NCBI GenBank assembly: GCA_903837605.1
Contig: CAILVF010000087.1
Location: 124,001-188,000 of the forward strand
Origin: an uncultured Bacteroidales bacterium
GTDB lineage: Bacteria > Bacteroidota > Bacteroidia > Bacteroidales > FEN-979
Length of the DNA stretch: 64,000 bases
Direction: 5' to 3'
The notes under the pieces are model-generated. The model ran no database searches. It was not told where the DNA came from and was given only the letters and a program-made list of their open reading frames with translations. This document shows positions 9,441 to 19,006 of the stretch, piece by piece. Every line of letters begins with the position of its first letter. The stretch's first letter is position 1. A program made the translations under genes and the position numbers.

Positions 9441-11225
9441 TTATTTCCGGAATCTTTCAAGAAGAGACTGGTCGTGGAACTCCTTTGCCAATCCTTCAAT
9501 CGTATTGAACGGCACTTCAAAAAGATCGAGTATCATCAAGGCGTCAAGACAATTGTTAAACAGCGGGTCGACGTTGAATCCAAGAACTTCGGCATTTACA
9601 CTGAGATATTTTTTTAAAAGAATGGGGGTTTTATACTTCCGGTCAAAATCATTGATAAAAGAATCAAGCCTTGCCACATCTTTTTCGGTATATCTGAGAA
9701 AGAGATCTTTTTCAATGATCCTTCCGGGCTTTTCAATAAACGGGTTCCTGGCTCTTATGTATTCTGCAAATTCAGAATTAAAGTAGTTGGCCTTCAGAAA
9801 TTCCACACAGAGTGTTTTTGAAAAAGCCCCGAACTCATTACTTATACTTACAGGCCCAAGCAGGTAACGGTAGTTGGGATTTTTCAACAGAAGGTATAGT
9901 ATCCCCTTCCATAATAAAAACAGGGAAAGAGGTTTTTTCTGGTATTCCTTAATGATGAAAGAACGGCCGAGTTCGAGTGAAACATTGAGTATTGGCGCGA
10001 ATTTCCGGTTTATCCTGAAAAGGCTTGTGATATAAAAGCCCTTCATCCCGTAATTTGTAAGTATATGGTTTCCCTTGCCAACACGGTACCCTCCTACGAG
10101 CTGTTTCTCACTTTGATCCCAGATAAAAAGTTGTTCAAAATACGGATCATACTGGTCTACGTCCATGCTTTTATTGGTTCCTTCCCCAACTTCCCGATAT
10201 GTTTTTTCCCTTCTTCTGCCAAGTTCCTTCAGGATATTAGGGATTTTCGCCGACGGGACGCAAAAGACCAGATTTTCTTTTATCCTGAACAGCAGATGTT
10301 CGACACCGATCTGCTCGATTTCTTTCATGATAAGTTCATCCGGAACCTGGTCAATCAAAGGTTCGGGTGAATGGATAATGATCTGGTAATTATTTTTGTT
10401 CCTCGGTTCTTCGGTCAATCCCAATACATAGGTTTTCATACGAAGGAACCTGCCGTAATCTGCAATATCTTTAAATTCCTTTTGTTCATCAACGGTGACA
10501 GGGGTCCCTATTCTTATACCGATTTCCTTATCTTCCTTATTGAATATTTCAGAAGGAAGTTTGACCGTTCTGAGGACCGGATGGATAAAACCAAGAATAT
10601 TGAACAGAATGCTGTTGTGACCTGTAAAATAAACAGGAACAACAGTGACTCCAGCTTTTTTAATGAACTTCAGCATGGAATGCTGCCATTCCCTGTCGGT
10701 TATTGAATGGTGTTTGAGCTTATAGCTGCTGACTTCCCCGGCCGGGAAGAACCCCATCGGGCGGCCGCTCGAAAGGTGTGTGATCGCATCCTTCAGTCCC
10801 CCGAAACTGGATTTAACATCTTTGTGAGTTTCAAAAGGGTTCGCCCCTATGAAATATTTCTGCAATGGAGCGATCTGCGTAAGTAAAAAATTCACCAGGA
10901 CCTTATAATCAGGTCTCTGTTTTGTAATCAGGGAGATCAGGATCAACCCGTCAATCCCTCCATACGCGTGGTTTGATATGGTAATAAAACTGCCTTCTGC
11001 CGGAATGTTATGAAGGTCACCTTCAGGTACTTTATATGTTATCCTTATGTCTTCGAGAATTTTATCGGTAAACAGCTGGGGGGGGAGATGAATATTGCTG
11101 CTGTATGTTTTATTAACCAGATCCAGTTTTAGAATGCTGAACAGGATTTTGGCGAGTCTTTCCCCTCCGAAAATCTGCAGGGTTTTGCTGGCTTTAACAA
11201 GGTCTTTTGAAGATACAAGTTCCAT
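9441..11225 (-). CDS. OlsF/GlsF-like bifunctional acyltransferase (PlsC domain plus GNAT N-acyltransferase)
   Basis: A 594-residue fusion. Residues about 80-270 form a lysophospholipid-type O-acyltransferase with SNHAYGGIDG in place of the NHxxxxD motif and GFFPAGEVS in place of FPEGTRS. Residues about 300-590 resemble an acyl-transferring GNAT domain (GGYRVGKGNHIL, LELGRSFI). Fusions of this order, OlsF in Serratia and Flavobacterium, make ornithine lipid from ornithine by N- then O-acylation. Related Bacteroides enzymes GlsB and GlsA make glycine lipid. The product is therefore a zwitterionic aminolipid, but glycine versus ornithine cannot be settled from motifs. It begins one base after the rnr stop and is surely in the same operon. 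Confidence 0.8.
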   Translation of the reverse strand: MELVSSKDLVKASKTLQIFGGERLAKILFSILKLDLVNKTYSSNIHLPPQLFTDKILEDIRITYKVPEGDLHNIPAEGSFITISNHAYGGIDGLILISLITKQRPDYKVLVNFLLTQIAPLQKYFIGANPFETHKDVKSSFGGLKDAITHLSSGRPMGFFPAGEVSSYKLKHHSITDREWQHSMLKFIKKAGVTVVPVYFTGHNSILFNILGFIHPVLRTVKLPSEIFNKEDKEIGIRIGTPVTVDEQKEFKDIADYGRFLRMKTYVLGLTEEPRNKNNYQIIIHSPEPLIDQVPDELIMKEIEQIGVEHLLFRIKENLVFCVPSAKIPNILKELGRRREKTYREVGEGTNKSMDVDQYDPYFEQLFIWDQSEKQLVGGYRVGKGNHILTNYGMKGFYITSLFRINRKFAPILNVSLELGRSFIIKEYQKKPLSLFLLWKGILYLLLKNPNYRYLLGPVSISNEFGAFSKTLCVEFLKANYFNSEFAEYIRARNPFIEKPGRIIEKDLFLRYTEKDVARLDSFINDFDRKYKTPILLKKYLSVNAEVLGFNVDPLFNNCLDALMILDLFEVPFNTIEGLAKEFHDQSLLERFRK

Positions 11226-11226
11226 G

Positions 11227-13383
11227 TCAAAGGATGATGTAGTCCATTTGTTTCTTTGACAGGTCTATCTTTTTCACCCTGATCCTTACCGGATCGCCAA
11301 GTTTGTATACATTACCGTGCCTCTGCCCGATCACCCGGAAGTTCTCCTCGTCAAGGTAATAAAAATCATCATCCAGGTCCCTCAGTTTGACCATCCCTTC
11401 ACATTTGGTTCCAATGATCTCGGCAAAGATCCCCCATTTGCTGACTCCTGAAATCAAAGCGTCAAATTCCTGCCCGATTTTATCAAGCATATATTCGGCC
11501 TGTTTATATTTCACAGAAGCCCTCTCGGCATCGGCTGCCCGTTTTTCCATATCCGATGCATGTTCGCACTGAAGTTCATATTCTGCTGCTGGGGCTGAGG
11601 GTTTATTGTCAAGGTAGTCCTGGAAAAGCCTGTGAACGATCAGGTCGGGATAACGCCGTATCGGGGAAGTAAAATGAGTATAATAAGGAAATGCCAGTCC
11701 GTAATGCCCTATGTTTTTTGTTGTATAAAATGCCTTCGCCATTGTCCTGATGGCAACACTTTCAACCATATTTTCAGCACCAGTGCCCTTGATATCATGA
11801 AACAGCTGATTAAAGGAATGTGCCATTGATTTTTTTGTAGATAGTTTAAGTGAAAAACCGAGCCTTTCAACAAGCTGCGTAAATATCTCCAGTTTCTCCG
11901 GATTTGGCTTGTCATGGACACGGTAAACAAAAGTTTTCGGCTGAACATTTGGTTTTTGCCTGCCCACCCATTCCGCAACTTTCCTGTTGGCAAGCAGCAT
12001 GAAGTCTTCGATCAGCTTGTTTGCGTCTTTCATTTCCCTGATGTAAATACTCAGCGGGCGCCCTTTGTCGTCAAGCCTGAACCTGACTTCCTGGGTCTCA
12101 AAATTAAAGGAGCCCTTTTTAAAGCGTTCTTCCCTGAGTTTTACTGCGAGCCCGTTAAGAGTCCCGATCTCACCGGCATATTCGCCTTTCCCTGATTCAA
12201 TGATGGCCTGAACTTCTTCATATGCAAATCTCCGGCATGAATGGATCACCGTTTTGCCAAACCATTCATTGAATATCTTTCCATTTTCATCAAACTCGAA
12301 AACCGCTGAAAAGCAGAACCTGTCCTTGTTTGGTTGAAGCGAACAAAGCTGGTTCGATAAGCGTTCCGGCAGCATGGGAATGGTTCTGTGGACCATGTAA
12401 ACCGAAGTTCCTCTTTCAAAAGCTTCCTTGTCGATCTCAGATCCCTTCCGAACATAATAAGAGACATCTGCTATATGAACTCCCACCTCCAAATGACCGT
12501 TCGCCAATTTATTCAGCGAAACGGCATCGTCAAAATCTTTTGCATCCTCGGGATCAATCGTTATTGTAAATACTTTTCTGAAATCCCTTCTTTTGCCTAT
12601 CTCCTCCTTCGGAAGTTCTTCAGGAATCTTTTCAGCTTCAGCTTCTGTTTTTGAGGAAAATGAAAGTGGGAAATCGTATTCGGCCAGGATAGCCTGCATT
12701 TCCACGTGATTGTCGCCGGGTTTACCAAGGATCTGTATTACTTTGCCAAATGGATTCTGTGCATGTTCAGGCCAATCGGTGATCACCGCTACTACTTTCT
12801 CCCCGTTTTTTGCCCCTTTAAGGTCGGGCTTCTGGATAAGGATTTCAACCGGTACAGATGGGTTATCGGGTATGAGAAAGGCAAAATTTTTACTGGCTTC
12901 TATAATCCCGACAAATTGCCGTTTATGCCGTTTGACGATCTCGGTGACCTGCCCGTCTCTTTTATGCCCTTTCCGCATGGGAAACAGGCTGACTTTAACT
13001 GTGTCGCCATGAAGTGCATGATGAGTGTTTTCGGCTGCAACAAAAACATCCTCGGAGCCGTCTTCAGGTATGATATAAGCCTTCCCCGTCTGCTTCATAT
13101 CAACCCTTCCGGTGACTTCCCGGCTCATCCCTTTTTGAAATCTTTCGCTTTCAGTATTGATCTGGTATTTCCCGCGCTTGGATTCCACAAGTTCTTTCCC
13201 CATAAACAACCTTTCAACAACAAGCCTTACCATATCCTTGCTTGCTCGGTCATTCAGGTCAAGCCGGGCCGACACCTGCTTGTAATTAAAACTGCTGAAG
13301 GGATTCTGCTGAAAAACTTCCATCACCTGTTTGATGATGTTGCTGCTGTTGGCTGTACTTCCCCTGGATGGTTTCTTCCCCAT
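11227..13383 (-). CDS. rnr: Ribonuclease R
   Basis: A 718-residue 3'-5' exoribonuclease that degrades structured RNA and takes part in rRNA and tmRNA-linked turnover. An N-terminal winged-helix region (about 10-70) and cold-shock domains are followed by the RNB catalytic domain with TIDPEDAKDFDDAVSL, whose Asp residues bind Mg, and HFTSPIRRYPDLIVHRLF, the family signature. A C-terminal S1 domain runs from about residue 630 (ISGVSKWGIFAEI). Length is normal for the family. The next gene on the strand, the OlsF-like acyltransferase, starts one base after the stop. Confidence 0.97.
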   Translation of the reverse strand: MGKKPSRGSTANSSNIIKQVMEVFQQNPFSSFNYKQVSARLDLNDRASKDMVRLVVERLFMGKELVESKRGKYQINTESERFQKGMSREVTGRVDMKQTGKAYIIPEDGSEDVFVAAENTHHALHGDTVKVSLFPMRKGHKRDGQVTEIVKRHKRQFVGIIEASKNFAFLIPDNPSVPVEILIQKPDLKGAKNGEKVVAVITDWPEHAQNPFGKVIQILGKPGDNHVEMQAILAEYDFPLSFSSKTEAEAEKIPEELPKEEIGKRRDFRKVFTITIDPEDAKDFDDAVSLNKLANGHLEVGVHIADVSYYVRKGSEIDKEAFERGTSVYMVHRTIPMLPERLSNQLCSLQPNKDRFCFSAVFEFDENGKIFNEWFGKTVIHSCRRFAYEEVQAIIESGKGEYAGEIGTLNGLAVKLREERFKKGSFNFETQEVRFRLDDKGRPLSIYIREMKDANKLIEDFMLLANRKVAEWVGRQKPNVQPKTFVYRVHDKPNPEKLEIFTQLVERLGFSLKLSTKKSMAHSFNQLFHDIKGTGAENMVESVAIRTMAKAFYTTKNIGHYGLAFPYYTHFTSPIRRYPDLIVHRLFQDYLDNKPSAPAAEYELQCEHASDMEKRAADAERASVKYKQAEYMLDKIGQEFDALISGVSKWGIFAEIIGTKCEGMVKLRDLDDDFYYLDEENFRVIGQRHGNVYKLGDPVRIRVKKIDLSKKQMDYIIL

Positions 13384-13406
13384 ACTTCTGAAATTAATAA
13401 TATGAA

Positions 13407-15134
13407 CTACCTTAAAAATTCCGGATGCGGAATAGCTTCAATCAATGAGGTTGTGTACGTGCTGTGAGGGTTGGTAAAGATCCTGTCAGCATCACCTGTC
13501 TCTATGATTTTGCCACTGTTCATAACAATGATCCGGTCCGACATATACCTTACAACTGAAAGGTCATGCGATATAAAGATATACGTTAACCCGAGTTCCT
13601 TTTTCAGGTCGTTGAGCAGGTTGAGCACCTGGGCCTGCACTGAAACATCCAAAGCAGATACCGACTCATCACAGATAAGGAGTTGTGGCTGCACCGCCAG
13701 GGCCCTGGCAATACAGATGCGCTGTCGCTGACCTCCCGAGAATTCATGCGGATACCTGTTTACATGTTCAGGAAGAAGACCAACCTTCTCAAGCAATTCC
13801 CTGACTTTCGCTTTCCGCAATTTGTCATTGTCGTGGAGGCGGTGTACTTTCATCGGTTCCAGTATGGCTGCACCTGCCGTAAGCCTTGGGTTCAGCGAAG
13901 AATAGGGATCCTGAAATATGATCTGCAGATGCTTGCGCAATGATTTCAGCCTGTCTCTGGTGATCTGGGTTATTTCCTCGTTCCGGAAAAGGATCTTTCC
14001 GGAATCTGGCGGCACCAGCTCAAGAACAACTCTGGCCAGAGTTGTTTTTCCGCTTCCCGATTCCCCGACAATTCCAAGGGTTTCTCCCTGAAAAACATCA
14101 AAGCTGACCTTGTCAACCGCCCTTGTTCCCGGAAACTGTTTTACGAGATCCCTTACTTTGAGAACAGGCTCTGTTTTATACAATTGAACCAGTCGTTCCG
14201 ACCTCTCTTCTGCACTTATAACTTCAATAAAAGTTTTCCCGCCGCCTTCAATAAAATCAGATACCGTGGGCAGTCTTCTCAACCTGGCATTAAGCGGCGG
14301 CCTGCAGGCGAGTAGGCCTTGAGTGTAAGGGTGCCCGGGATTATCAAAAATCTGCGATACACTTCCCTGTTCAACGATTTTCCCTTTGTACATCACCATC
14401 ACCCTGTCGGCAAAACCCGAAACCAGGCCCAGGTCATGGGTAATAAACAAAATCCCCATTTTTCGGGTTCTCTGAATTTTTTTTAACAGTTGCAGGATTT
14501 TCTTCTGGACCGTAACATCCAGTGCCGTGGTTGGTTCATCAGCAATAAGCAATGAAGGATTACAGGCTACAGCCATCGCGATCATAATCCTTTGTTTTTG
14601 TCCTCCCGATAACTGGTGGGGATAAGACCTGAAAATGCGATCAGGCTGTGGCAGCTTTACTTCCCTGAACAGTTCGAGGGTTGTCATTACGGCCTTCGTT
14701 TTGGTAATATCAAAATGCGACCTGATAACTTCGCAAACCTGGTCCCCGCAGGTAAAAACCGGGTTCAGGGAGGTCATAGGCTCCTGGAAAACAATTGCAA
14801 TCTCCTTGCCCCTGATTCCTGTCATTTCGTTTTCAGATGCTTTTTGGAGGTTGATTTCACGATTGTCTTTTGTGAAAAAAATCATCCTTTCGGCCTCGAC
14901 TTTGCCGGGGGGATCCGGAATAAGCTTCATTACCGATAATGCCGTGACCGATTTTCCGGATCCGGATTCTCCAACAATTGCCAGTGTTTCAGAGGGCCCC
15001 ATTTCAAAGGAAATGCCATCAACTGCAACAGTAATCTCCTTCCCCTGGCTAAAACTGATTTTTAGGTCTTTTATTTCCAGGATCCCAGTCGGTCTTTTTC
15101 CATCCATAATTTTTTGGTTAAAAGAGAAAACCAT
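13407..15134 (-). CDS. Double-ATPase ABC transporter protein of the peptide/nickel (Dpp/Opp) type
   Basis: A 575-residue cytoplasmic ATPase with two complete ABC modules, as if DppD and DppF were fused (YejF/GsiA-like). Module 1 has Walker [14 protein letters not shown], signature LSGGQKQR and Walker [13 protein letters not shown]. Module 2 has [20 protein letters not shown] and [12 protein letters not shown], with Ser in place of the usual Pro after the catalytic Glu. The oligopeptide C-terminal extension lies between modules ([13 protein letters not shown]). An ATG nine codons on, at 15107, would also start the protein just before the first beta strand. No permease or binding-protein gene is adjacent, so its membrane partners must be elsewhere. 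Confidence 0.92.
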   Translation of the reverse strand: MVFSFNQKIMDGKRPTGILEIKDLKISFSQGKEITVAVDGISFEMGPSETLAIVGESGSGKSVTALSVMKLIPDPPGKVEAERMIFFTKDNREINLQKASENEMTGIRGKEIAIVFQEPMTSLNPVFTCGDQVCEVIRSHFDITKTKAVMTTLELFREVKLPQPDRIFRSYPHQLSGGQKQRIMIAMAVACNPSLLIADEPTTALDVTVQKKILQLLKKIQRTRKMGILFITHDLGLVSGFADRVMVMYKGKIVEQGSVSQIFDNPGHPYTQGLLACRPPLNARLRRLPTVSDFIEGGGKTFIEVISAEERSERLVQLYKTEPVLKVRDLVKQFPGTRAVDKVSFDVFQGETLGIVGESGSGKTTLARVVLELVPPDSGKILFRNEEITQITRDRLKSLRKHLQIIFQDPYSSLNPRLTAGAAILEPMKVHRLHDNDKLRKAKVRELLEKVGLLPEHVNRYPHEFSGGQRQRICIARALAVQPQLLICDESVSALDVSVQAQVLNLLNDLKKELGLTYIFISHDLSVVRYMSDRIIVMNSGKIIETGDADRIFTNPHSTYTTSLIEAIPHPEFLR

Positions 15135-15186
15135 ATCAAACCTACGTCAATTTTTGAAAAATCCGGCCAGATGTTAATAAAGTTTT

Positions 15187-15909
15187 ATGTATCACTTTTT
15201 ACCGGCTGCAGGATTAAGCAATATGTGGGGAGATGATTTTATCGGGCTTGTATATCCAAGGATCTGCTGCGGTTGCGGCAATTCCCTCTGGAAACACGAA
15301 CATGTGTTATGCGATACGTGTAATTATCACCTCCCCCGCACAAATTTCCATCTTCAAAACGACAACCCGGTAAACCGGATCTTCTGGGGCCGGGTCAATA
15401 TCCTTTCGGCCACCTCATATTTGCTGTTTAATAAAGGCAGTAAGGTTCAGGGCCTGATACATGCATTGAAATACAAGGGCCGAAAGGATATCGGGATTTT
15501 CCTGGGTGAGGAATTCGGGAAAACACTCAGGGAATGCCTTCCCTATTCTTCCTCCAAAATTATTATCCCGGTGCCGCTTCACAGAAAAAAATACCTGAAA
15601 AGAGGATATAATCAGAGCGAGCAGTTTGCCATTGGACTTTCTTCTTCCATGGGTATTCCCTATACAATCTTATTCCTTTTGCGTAAAAATGAAACTGAGA
15701 CACAGACTCATAAATCACGCTTTTTACGCTGGAAAAACGTGAATGACATTTTCTATTTAAAAGACCCCGATAAACTTGCAGGTTCAAAAATCCTTTTGGT
15801 AGATGACGTGGTAACCACAGGTGCAACACTTGAAGCATGTATTTCTAAACTTTCAGTCATCCCCTCGGTGAGTATTTCCGTTGCAACGATCGCTTATGCC
15901 AGGCCATAA
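15187..15909 (+). CDS. ComF-family phosphoribosyltransferase-like protein
   Basis: A 240-residue protein with an N-terminal double zinc-binding motif (CCGCGNSLWKHEHVLCDTC) and a C-terminal phosphoribosyltransferase fold with the PRPP-binding loop KILLVDDVVTTGATLEAC. This is the ComF/GntX architecture, linked to DNA uptake in competent bacteria, although its biochemical role is not established. The middle contains PVPLHRKKYLKRGYNQSEQF, the conserved ComF segment. The ATG at 15223 gives the short N-terminus common in relatives and is an alternative start. It is convergent with the lamin-tail gene. Confidence 0.9.
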   Translation: MYHFLPAAGLSNMWGDDFIGLVYPRICCGCGNSLWKHEHVLCDTCNYHLPRTNFHLQNDNPVNRIFWGRVNILSATSYLLFNKGSKVQGLIHALKYKGRKDIGIFLGEEFGKTLRECLPYSSSKIIIPVPLHRKKYLKRGYNQSEQFAIGLSSSMGIPYTILFLLRKNETETQTHKSRFLRWKNVNDIFYLKDPDKLAGSKILLVDDVVTTGATLEACISKLSVIPSVSISVATIAYARP

Positions 15910-15915
15910 ACGTTG

Positions 15916-17712
15916 CTAAAGTTTCCGGGCAACAATGACGGCCTTTTTTACTTTTGAATGTTTGCCGGAAATACTTAAACTTTCGGCAAAAACAATATAA
16001 TACCCCATGCTTACAGTCAGGTTATTACTGCCCGTACCATCCCACAGAAACAGGGAGTTTTCAGAAACCGTTGATGACCCGGCTATGATTTTTATAAGGG
16101 TCCCTTTAATGTCAAAGATCCTCAGGGAAAGCAAGGTCCCCGCCTCAACATTATTAACCTTTATAAACAAAAGATCGTCCTTCCCGTCATCATCAGGGGA
16201 AAAGATGGAATTACTTAACTGCAGGTCAAAACCGTTATGGGGATCAACGACATAATGTGAATTATCATAAGCAGGACTGGCGAAACCTGATGTCTCGGAA
16301 GCAGACTGCCAGTTGGCCCTGCAGTCTGAAGGTACCCGCGGATCCAATCGTTCCAGTGAAACTCCGAGGGTATTGGAAAGAAAGGACAAATGCATGCTTT
16401 CACTGTACGACATTGCGTCAATCACCATGGAGTCCTCTGCGGATGTAAGAATAATATATCCGCTGTCGCAATTCAGTGAAGGAAAATGTTCCAGGCAGGC
16501 AACTTTGTCCGGATACGGAACATAATACCTCGAACACAACTTCGCTGAATCAGCGGAAATAACATAGAAATCCTTTGGGGCCAGCAATCGTTCCCCGGTG
16601 CATAGCCGTTCAGGCTGAACTGACGTACTCCCGCTTCCGGAATTACTTACCAGCAATTTATTTAAACTAATAATCTTCGCTGAACAGTTATAAAATTCAA
16701 TGAATTTTGAACCTGAAGCATCAGGATGGAACAATACTTCATTGATCACCATGTCACCGGGCCGGCAGGGGCCGGGAATATAATAACAGATTAAAACCGA
16801 TGTATCCGTCAGGAAATTGTTCGAAAAGTCCGAGATATTCTGTATCCTTAGACTGTCACAAAAAAATTGATTTTCTCCCGGGTTTATTTTGATAAATAAT
16901 ATTGCTGGTTCCTCCTTTAAAATGTATGATTTAATGAGTTTTCCTGGATTGTTTTTAAGCGAATATTTTATATCACTTTGCATGCGGGAAGAATCAATAT
17001 ATTCGTTGAATTTTATCCTGATCGTCAAACTGTCGGAAAAACCGCATGAAATTATCTTCGGAGGAAGAGTATCAAGAAGAATTCTTCCGGCATAAAAATC
17101 ATCGAAATAAATTTTCGTCGAATTACTGGAAGTATACCTGCAAAATACTCCCATCCATGCGGAGGGAACCGCTCTTGTGTCGGTGAAATTTCCATATCTG
17201 ATGAATTGCCCGCCACCTGTGCTGTCGGCAAAAAGGTCCCAGGTTCCGCCTGAGTCCCTGCGGACTTTGATCCTGAAAACATTCATGGATTTATTGGTCC
17301 TGAGAAAGGGAAAGCTGAACAGCAAACTATGCATGTTCCCATTTTGCCTGTAAAGCAAGATGCTGTCGCCCGATCCTCCTATCTGCAAATACACGGCATT
17401 GATGAATCCTTTCAGATCAGGCGAATCGGAACCGAGATATACCCTTGCATAATTATTCAGTGAGGTGTTGAAGGAAATTTTGACCCAGAAAGACCATTCC
17501 GTTTCCGGAAAAGAAAAGCCCATGGTTGAAAGGCAGGAAGTATCGGATCCGGCTGAATTAAGCCTTAGCTGATACTCTGAATTTATTGTAAAAGCTGAAG
17601 TATCCCCGGTCCAGGATGGATCCGAAGTGAAATTTCCATCAGTAAAATCATCGTTTACCTGGGCCCTTATGGCAAAAGGCAGGAAAATAAGGAAGCACAA
17701 AATGAATTTCAT
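15916..17712 (-). CDS. Secreted lamin-tail-domain protein with a gliding/T9SS-type C-terminus
   Basis: A 598-residue exported protein. The ATG at 17712 starts a clear signal peptide (MKFILCFLIFLPFAIRAQ); an upstream in-frame ATG at 17751 would bury it. Residues about 20-190 look like a beta-sandwich (concanavalin-like) domain. A lamin-tail domain follows around 310-440 (GDMVINEVLFHPDASGSKFI). The C-terminus from about 500 begins with SIFSPDDDGKDDLLFI, resembling the CHU_C/type-B sorting region used by the type IX secretion system, and ends in VKKAVIVARKL. It is probably delivered to the cell surface. No enzyme motif is visible. Confidence 0.82.
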   Translation of the reverse strand: MKFILCFLIFLPFAIRAQVNDDFTDGNFTSDPSWTGDTSAFTINSEYQLRLNSAGSDTSCLSTMGFSFPETEWSFWVKISFNTSLNNYARVYLGSDSPDLKGFINAVYLQIGGSGDSILLYRQNGNMHSLLFSFPFLRTNKSMNVFRIKVRRDSGGTWDLFADSTGGGQFIRYGNFTDTRAVPSAWMGVFCRYTSSNSTKIYFDDFYAGRILLDTLPPKIISCGFSDSLTIRIKFNEYIDSSRMQSDIKYSLKNNPGKLIKSYILKEEPAILFIKINPGENQFFCDSLRIQNISDFSNNFLTDTSVLICYYIPGPCRPGDMVINEVLFHPDASGSKFIEFYNCSAKIISLNKLLVSNSGSGSTSVQPERLCTGERLLAPKDFYVISADSAKLCSRYYVPYPDKVACLEHFPSLNCDSGYIILTSAEDSMVIDAMSYSESMHLSFLSNTLGVSLERLDPRVPSDCRANWQSASETSGFASPAYDNSHYVVDPHNGFDLQLSNSIFSPDDDGKDDLLFIKVNNVEAGTLLSLRIFDIKGTLIKIIAGSSTVSENSLFLWDGTGSNNLTVSMGYYIVFAESLSISGKHSKVKKAVIVARKL

Positions 17713-17801
17713 GGTCAGTCGTTTAAATAATAACAGCAATCTATCTGCCATTAATCCGTCAAAAACCTGAAAGTGATATGCCCGGGCAGAAATTGTTGTG
17801 T

Positions 17802-17809
17802 TATCTTTG
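17802..17809 (+). promoter_or_regulatory. Putative -7 element for asd
   Basis: TATCTTTG fits the Bacteroidota consensus TAnnTTTG and lies 16 bases before the asd ATG. No matching -33 TTG is seen at the right distance, so this is weak. Confidence 0.35.
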
Positions 17810-17825
17810 TTACAATTTTATCGAT

Positions 17826-18821
17826 ATGGAACTTGCAGTAGTAGGTGCAACCGGGCTGGTCGGAAGGGAGATCATCAGGGTGCTCGAAGAAAGAAATATC
17901 CGTCCGGGGAAATTTTATCCCGTAGCTTCTTCAAAATCAATAGGCTCATTCATTGAATTCGGTGGTAATCCTTATAAGGTCATCGGTCATGATGAAGTCA
18001 TCGCCCTCAAACCCGGGATTGCTATTTTCAGTGCCGGGGCAGGTGCTTCAAAAGAATGGGCGCCAAAGTATGCCGCAGCCGGAATCACTGTGATCGATAA
18101 TTCTTCGGCCTGGAGAATGGATCCTGATATTCCTCTTATTGTTCCTGAAATAAACGCAGGCATCCTGAGAAAATCACATAAGATCATTGCCAATCCAAAC
18201 TGTTCGACAATCCAGCTGGTCATGGTTTTGGCTCCCCTTCACCGGAAATACCGGATTAAAAGGATCGTTGCAGCCACCTATCAGTCGGTAACCGGTACAG
18301 GTATACGCGCAGTACGGCAGATGGAAAATGAACGCCAGGGGATCAAAGGCCCCATGGCCTATCCTCACCCGATTGATCTTAATCTGTTTCCCCATGGGGG
18401 CAACTTCCTGCCAAACGGCTATACAACAGAAGAGGAAAAGCTTGTCAAGGAAACACAAAAGATCCTGAACGATCATTCGATCAGGATCACAGCTACAATA
18501 GCAAGAGTGCCGGTTATCGGAGGTCATTCAGAAGCCGTTAATATTGAATTTGAAACCGATTTTGTACTTGAGGATGTTTTCCACTTGCTGGAAAACACCC
18601 CAGGTGTGATCGTCCAGGACAATCCTTCTCAAAACCTTTATCCCATGCCCTTGTACTCAAAAGGTAAAGATGATGTATTTGTTGGCAGGATAAGACGGGA
18701 TGAAAGCCAGCCAAATTCCCTGAACTTATGGGTGGTGGCTGATAATCTGCGGAAGGGAGCGGCAACAAATGCAGTACAGATCGCAGAGTATATTTCAGAA
18801 ACCCCGAATCTTCCCTGTTGA
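17826..18821 (+). CDS. asd: Aspartate-semialdehyde dehydrogenase
   Basis: A 331-residue enzyme reducing aspartyl phosphate to aspartate semialdehyde with NADPH, the branch point to lysine/diaminopimelate, threonine and methionine. The N-terminal Rossmann motif is VVGATGLVGREI. The active-site cysteine is Cys126 in IANPNCSTIQLVM, and the substrate-binding VPVIGGHSEAVNIEF is present. The ATG at 17826 begins exactly at the Rossmann strand; the longer frame from 17778 adds 16 residues with no family counterpart. It is a single gene, divergent from the secreted lamin-tail protein. Confidence 0.96.
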   Translation: MELAVVGATGLVGREIIRVLEERNIRPGKFYPVASSKSIGSFIEFGGNPYKVIGHDEVIALKPGIAIFSAGAGASKEWAPKYAAAGITVIDNSSAWRMDPDIPLIVPEINAGILRKSHKIIANPNCSTIQLVMVLAPLHRKYRIKRIVAATYQSVTGTGIRAVRQMENERQGIKGPMAYPHPIDLNLFPHGGNFLPNGYTTEEEKLVKETQKILNDHSIRITATIARVPVIGGHSEAVNIEFETDFVLEDVFHLLENTPGVIVQDNPSQNLYPMPLYSKGKDDVFVGRIRRDESQPNSLNLWVVADNLRKGAATNAVQIAEYISETPNLPC

Positions 18822-18860
18822 TTTTCCTCAATAATTCAATTGATAAAAAGTAAGTGAATT

Positions 18861-18892
18861 TTTGCTTTTTGTCAATTCTTTTCCTACTTTTG
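18861..18892 (+). promoter_or_regulatory. Bacteroidota-type promoter of the FNR-like regulator gene
   Basis: TTTG (18861-18864), a 20-base spacer, then TACTTTTG (18885-18892) match the -33/-7 consensus TTTG-N19-21-TAnnTTTG. Transcription would begin near 18897, giving a leader of about 110 bases before the regulator ATG. Confidence 0.65.
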
Positions 18893-18895
18893 TCA

Positions 18896-18921
18896 AATCA
18901 ACATAATGCATCACGTTGATT
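18896..18921. promoter_or_regulatory. Inverted repeat at the predicted start point of the regulator gene
   Basis: Arms AATCAAC and GTTGATT (7 bp, perfect) are separated by 12 bases. The repeat covers the predicted transcription start, a position typical of a repressor or autoregulatory site. Its spacing is not the 14-bp FNR/CRP form. Confidence 0.4.
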
Positions 18922-19006
18922 TTTAATGAACTGACCGATTTTTACTTTTCATTATCAAAGCTTATAATGTAAAATCCGGGGCTCAGTTCGACTTTACGGA
19001 GAAAGA

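Noticed and set aside
9505-9786. Small plus-strand open frames opposite the OlsF-like gene
   Set aside because: They are antisense to a gene with clear domain structure and lack any independent support.
12703-12708. CACGTG in rnr as a third parS site
   Set aside because: The flanks (ATTTC before, ATTGT after) do not match TGTTN and AAACA; the CACGTG at 50221-50226 also fails.
12706-13467. Plus-strand open frame of 253 codons within rnr
   Set aside because: Antisense to well-conserved RNase R domains; the product matches no family and has shadow-like composition.
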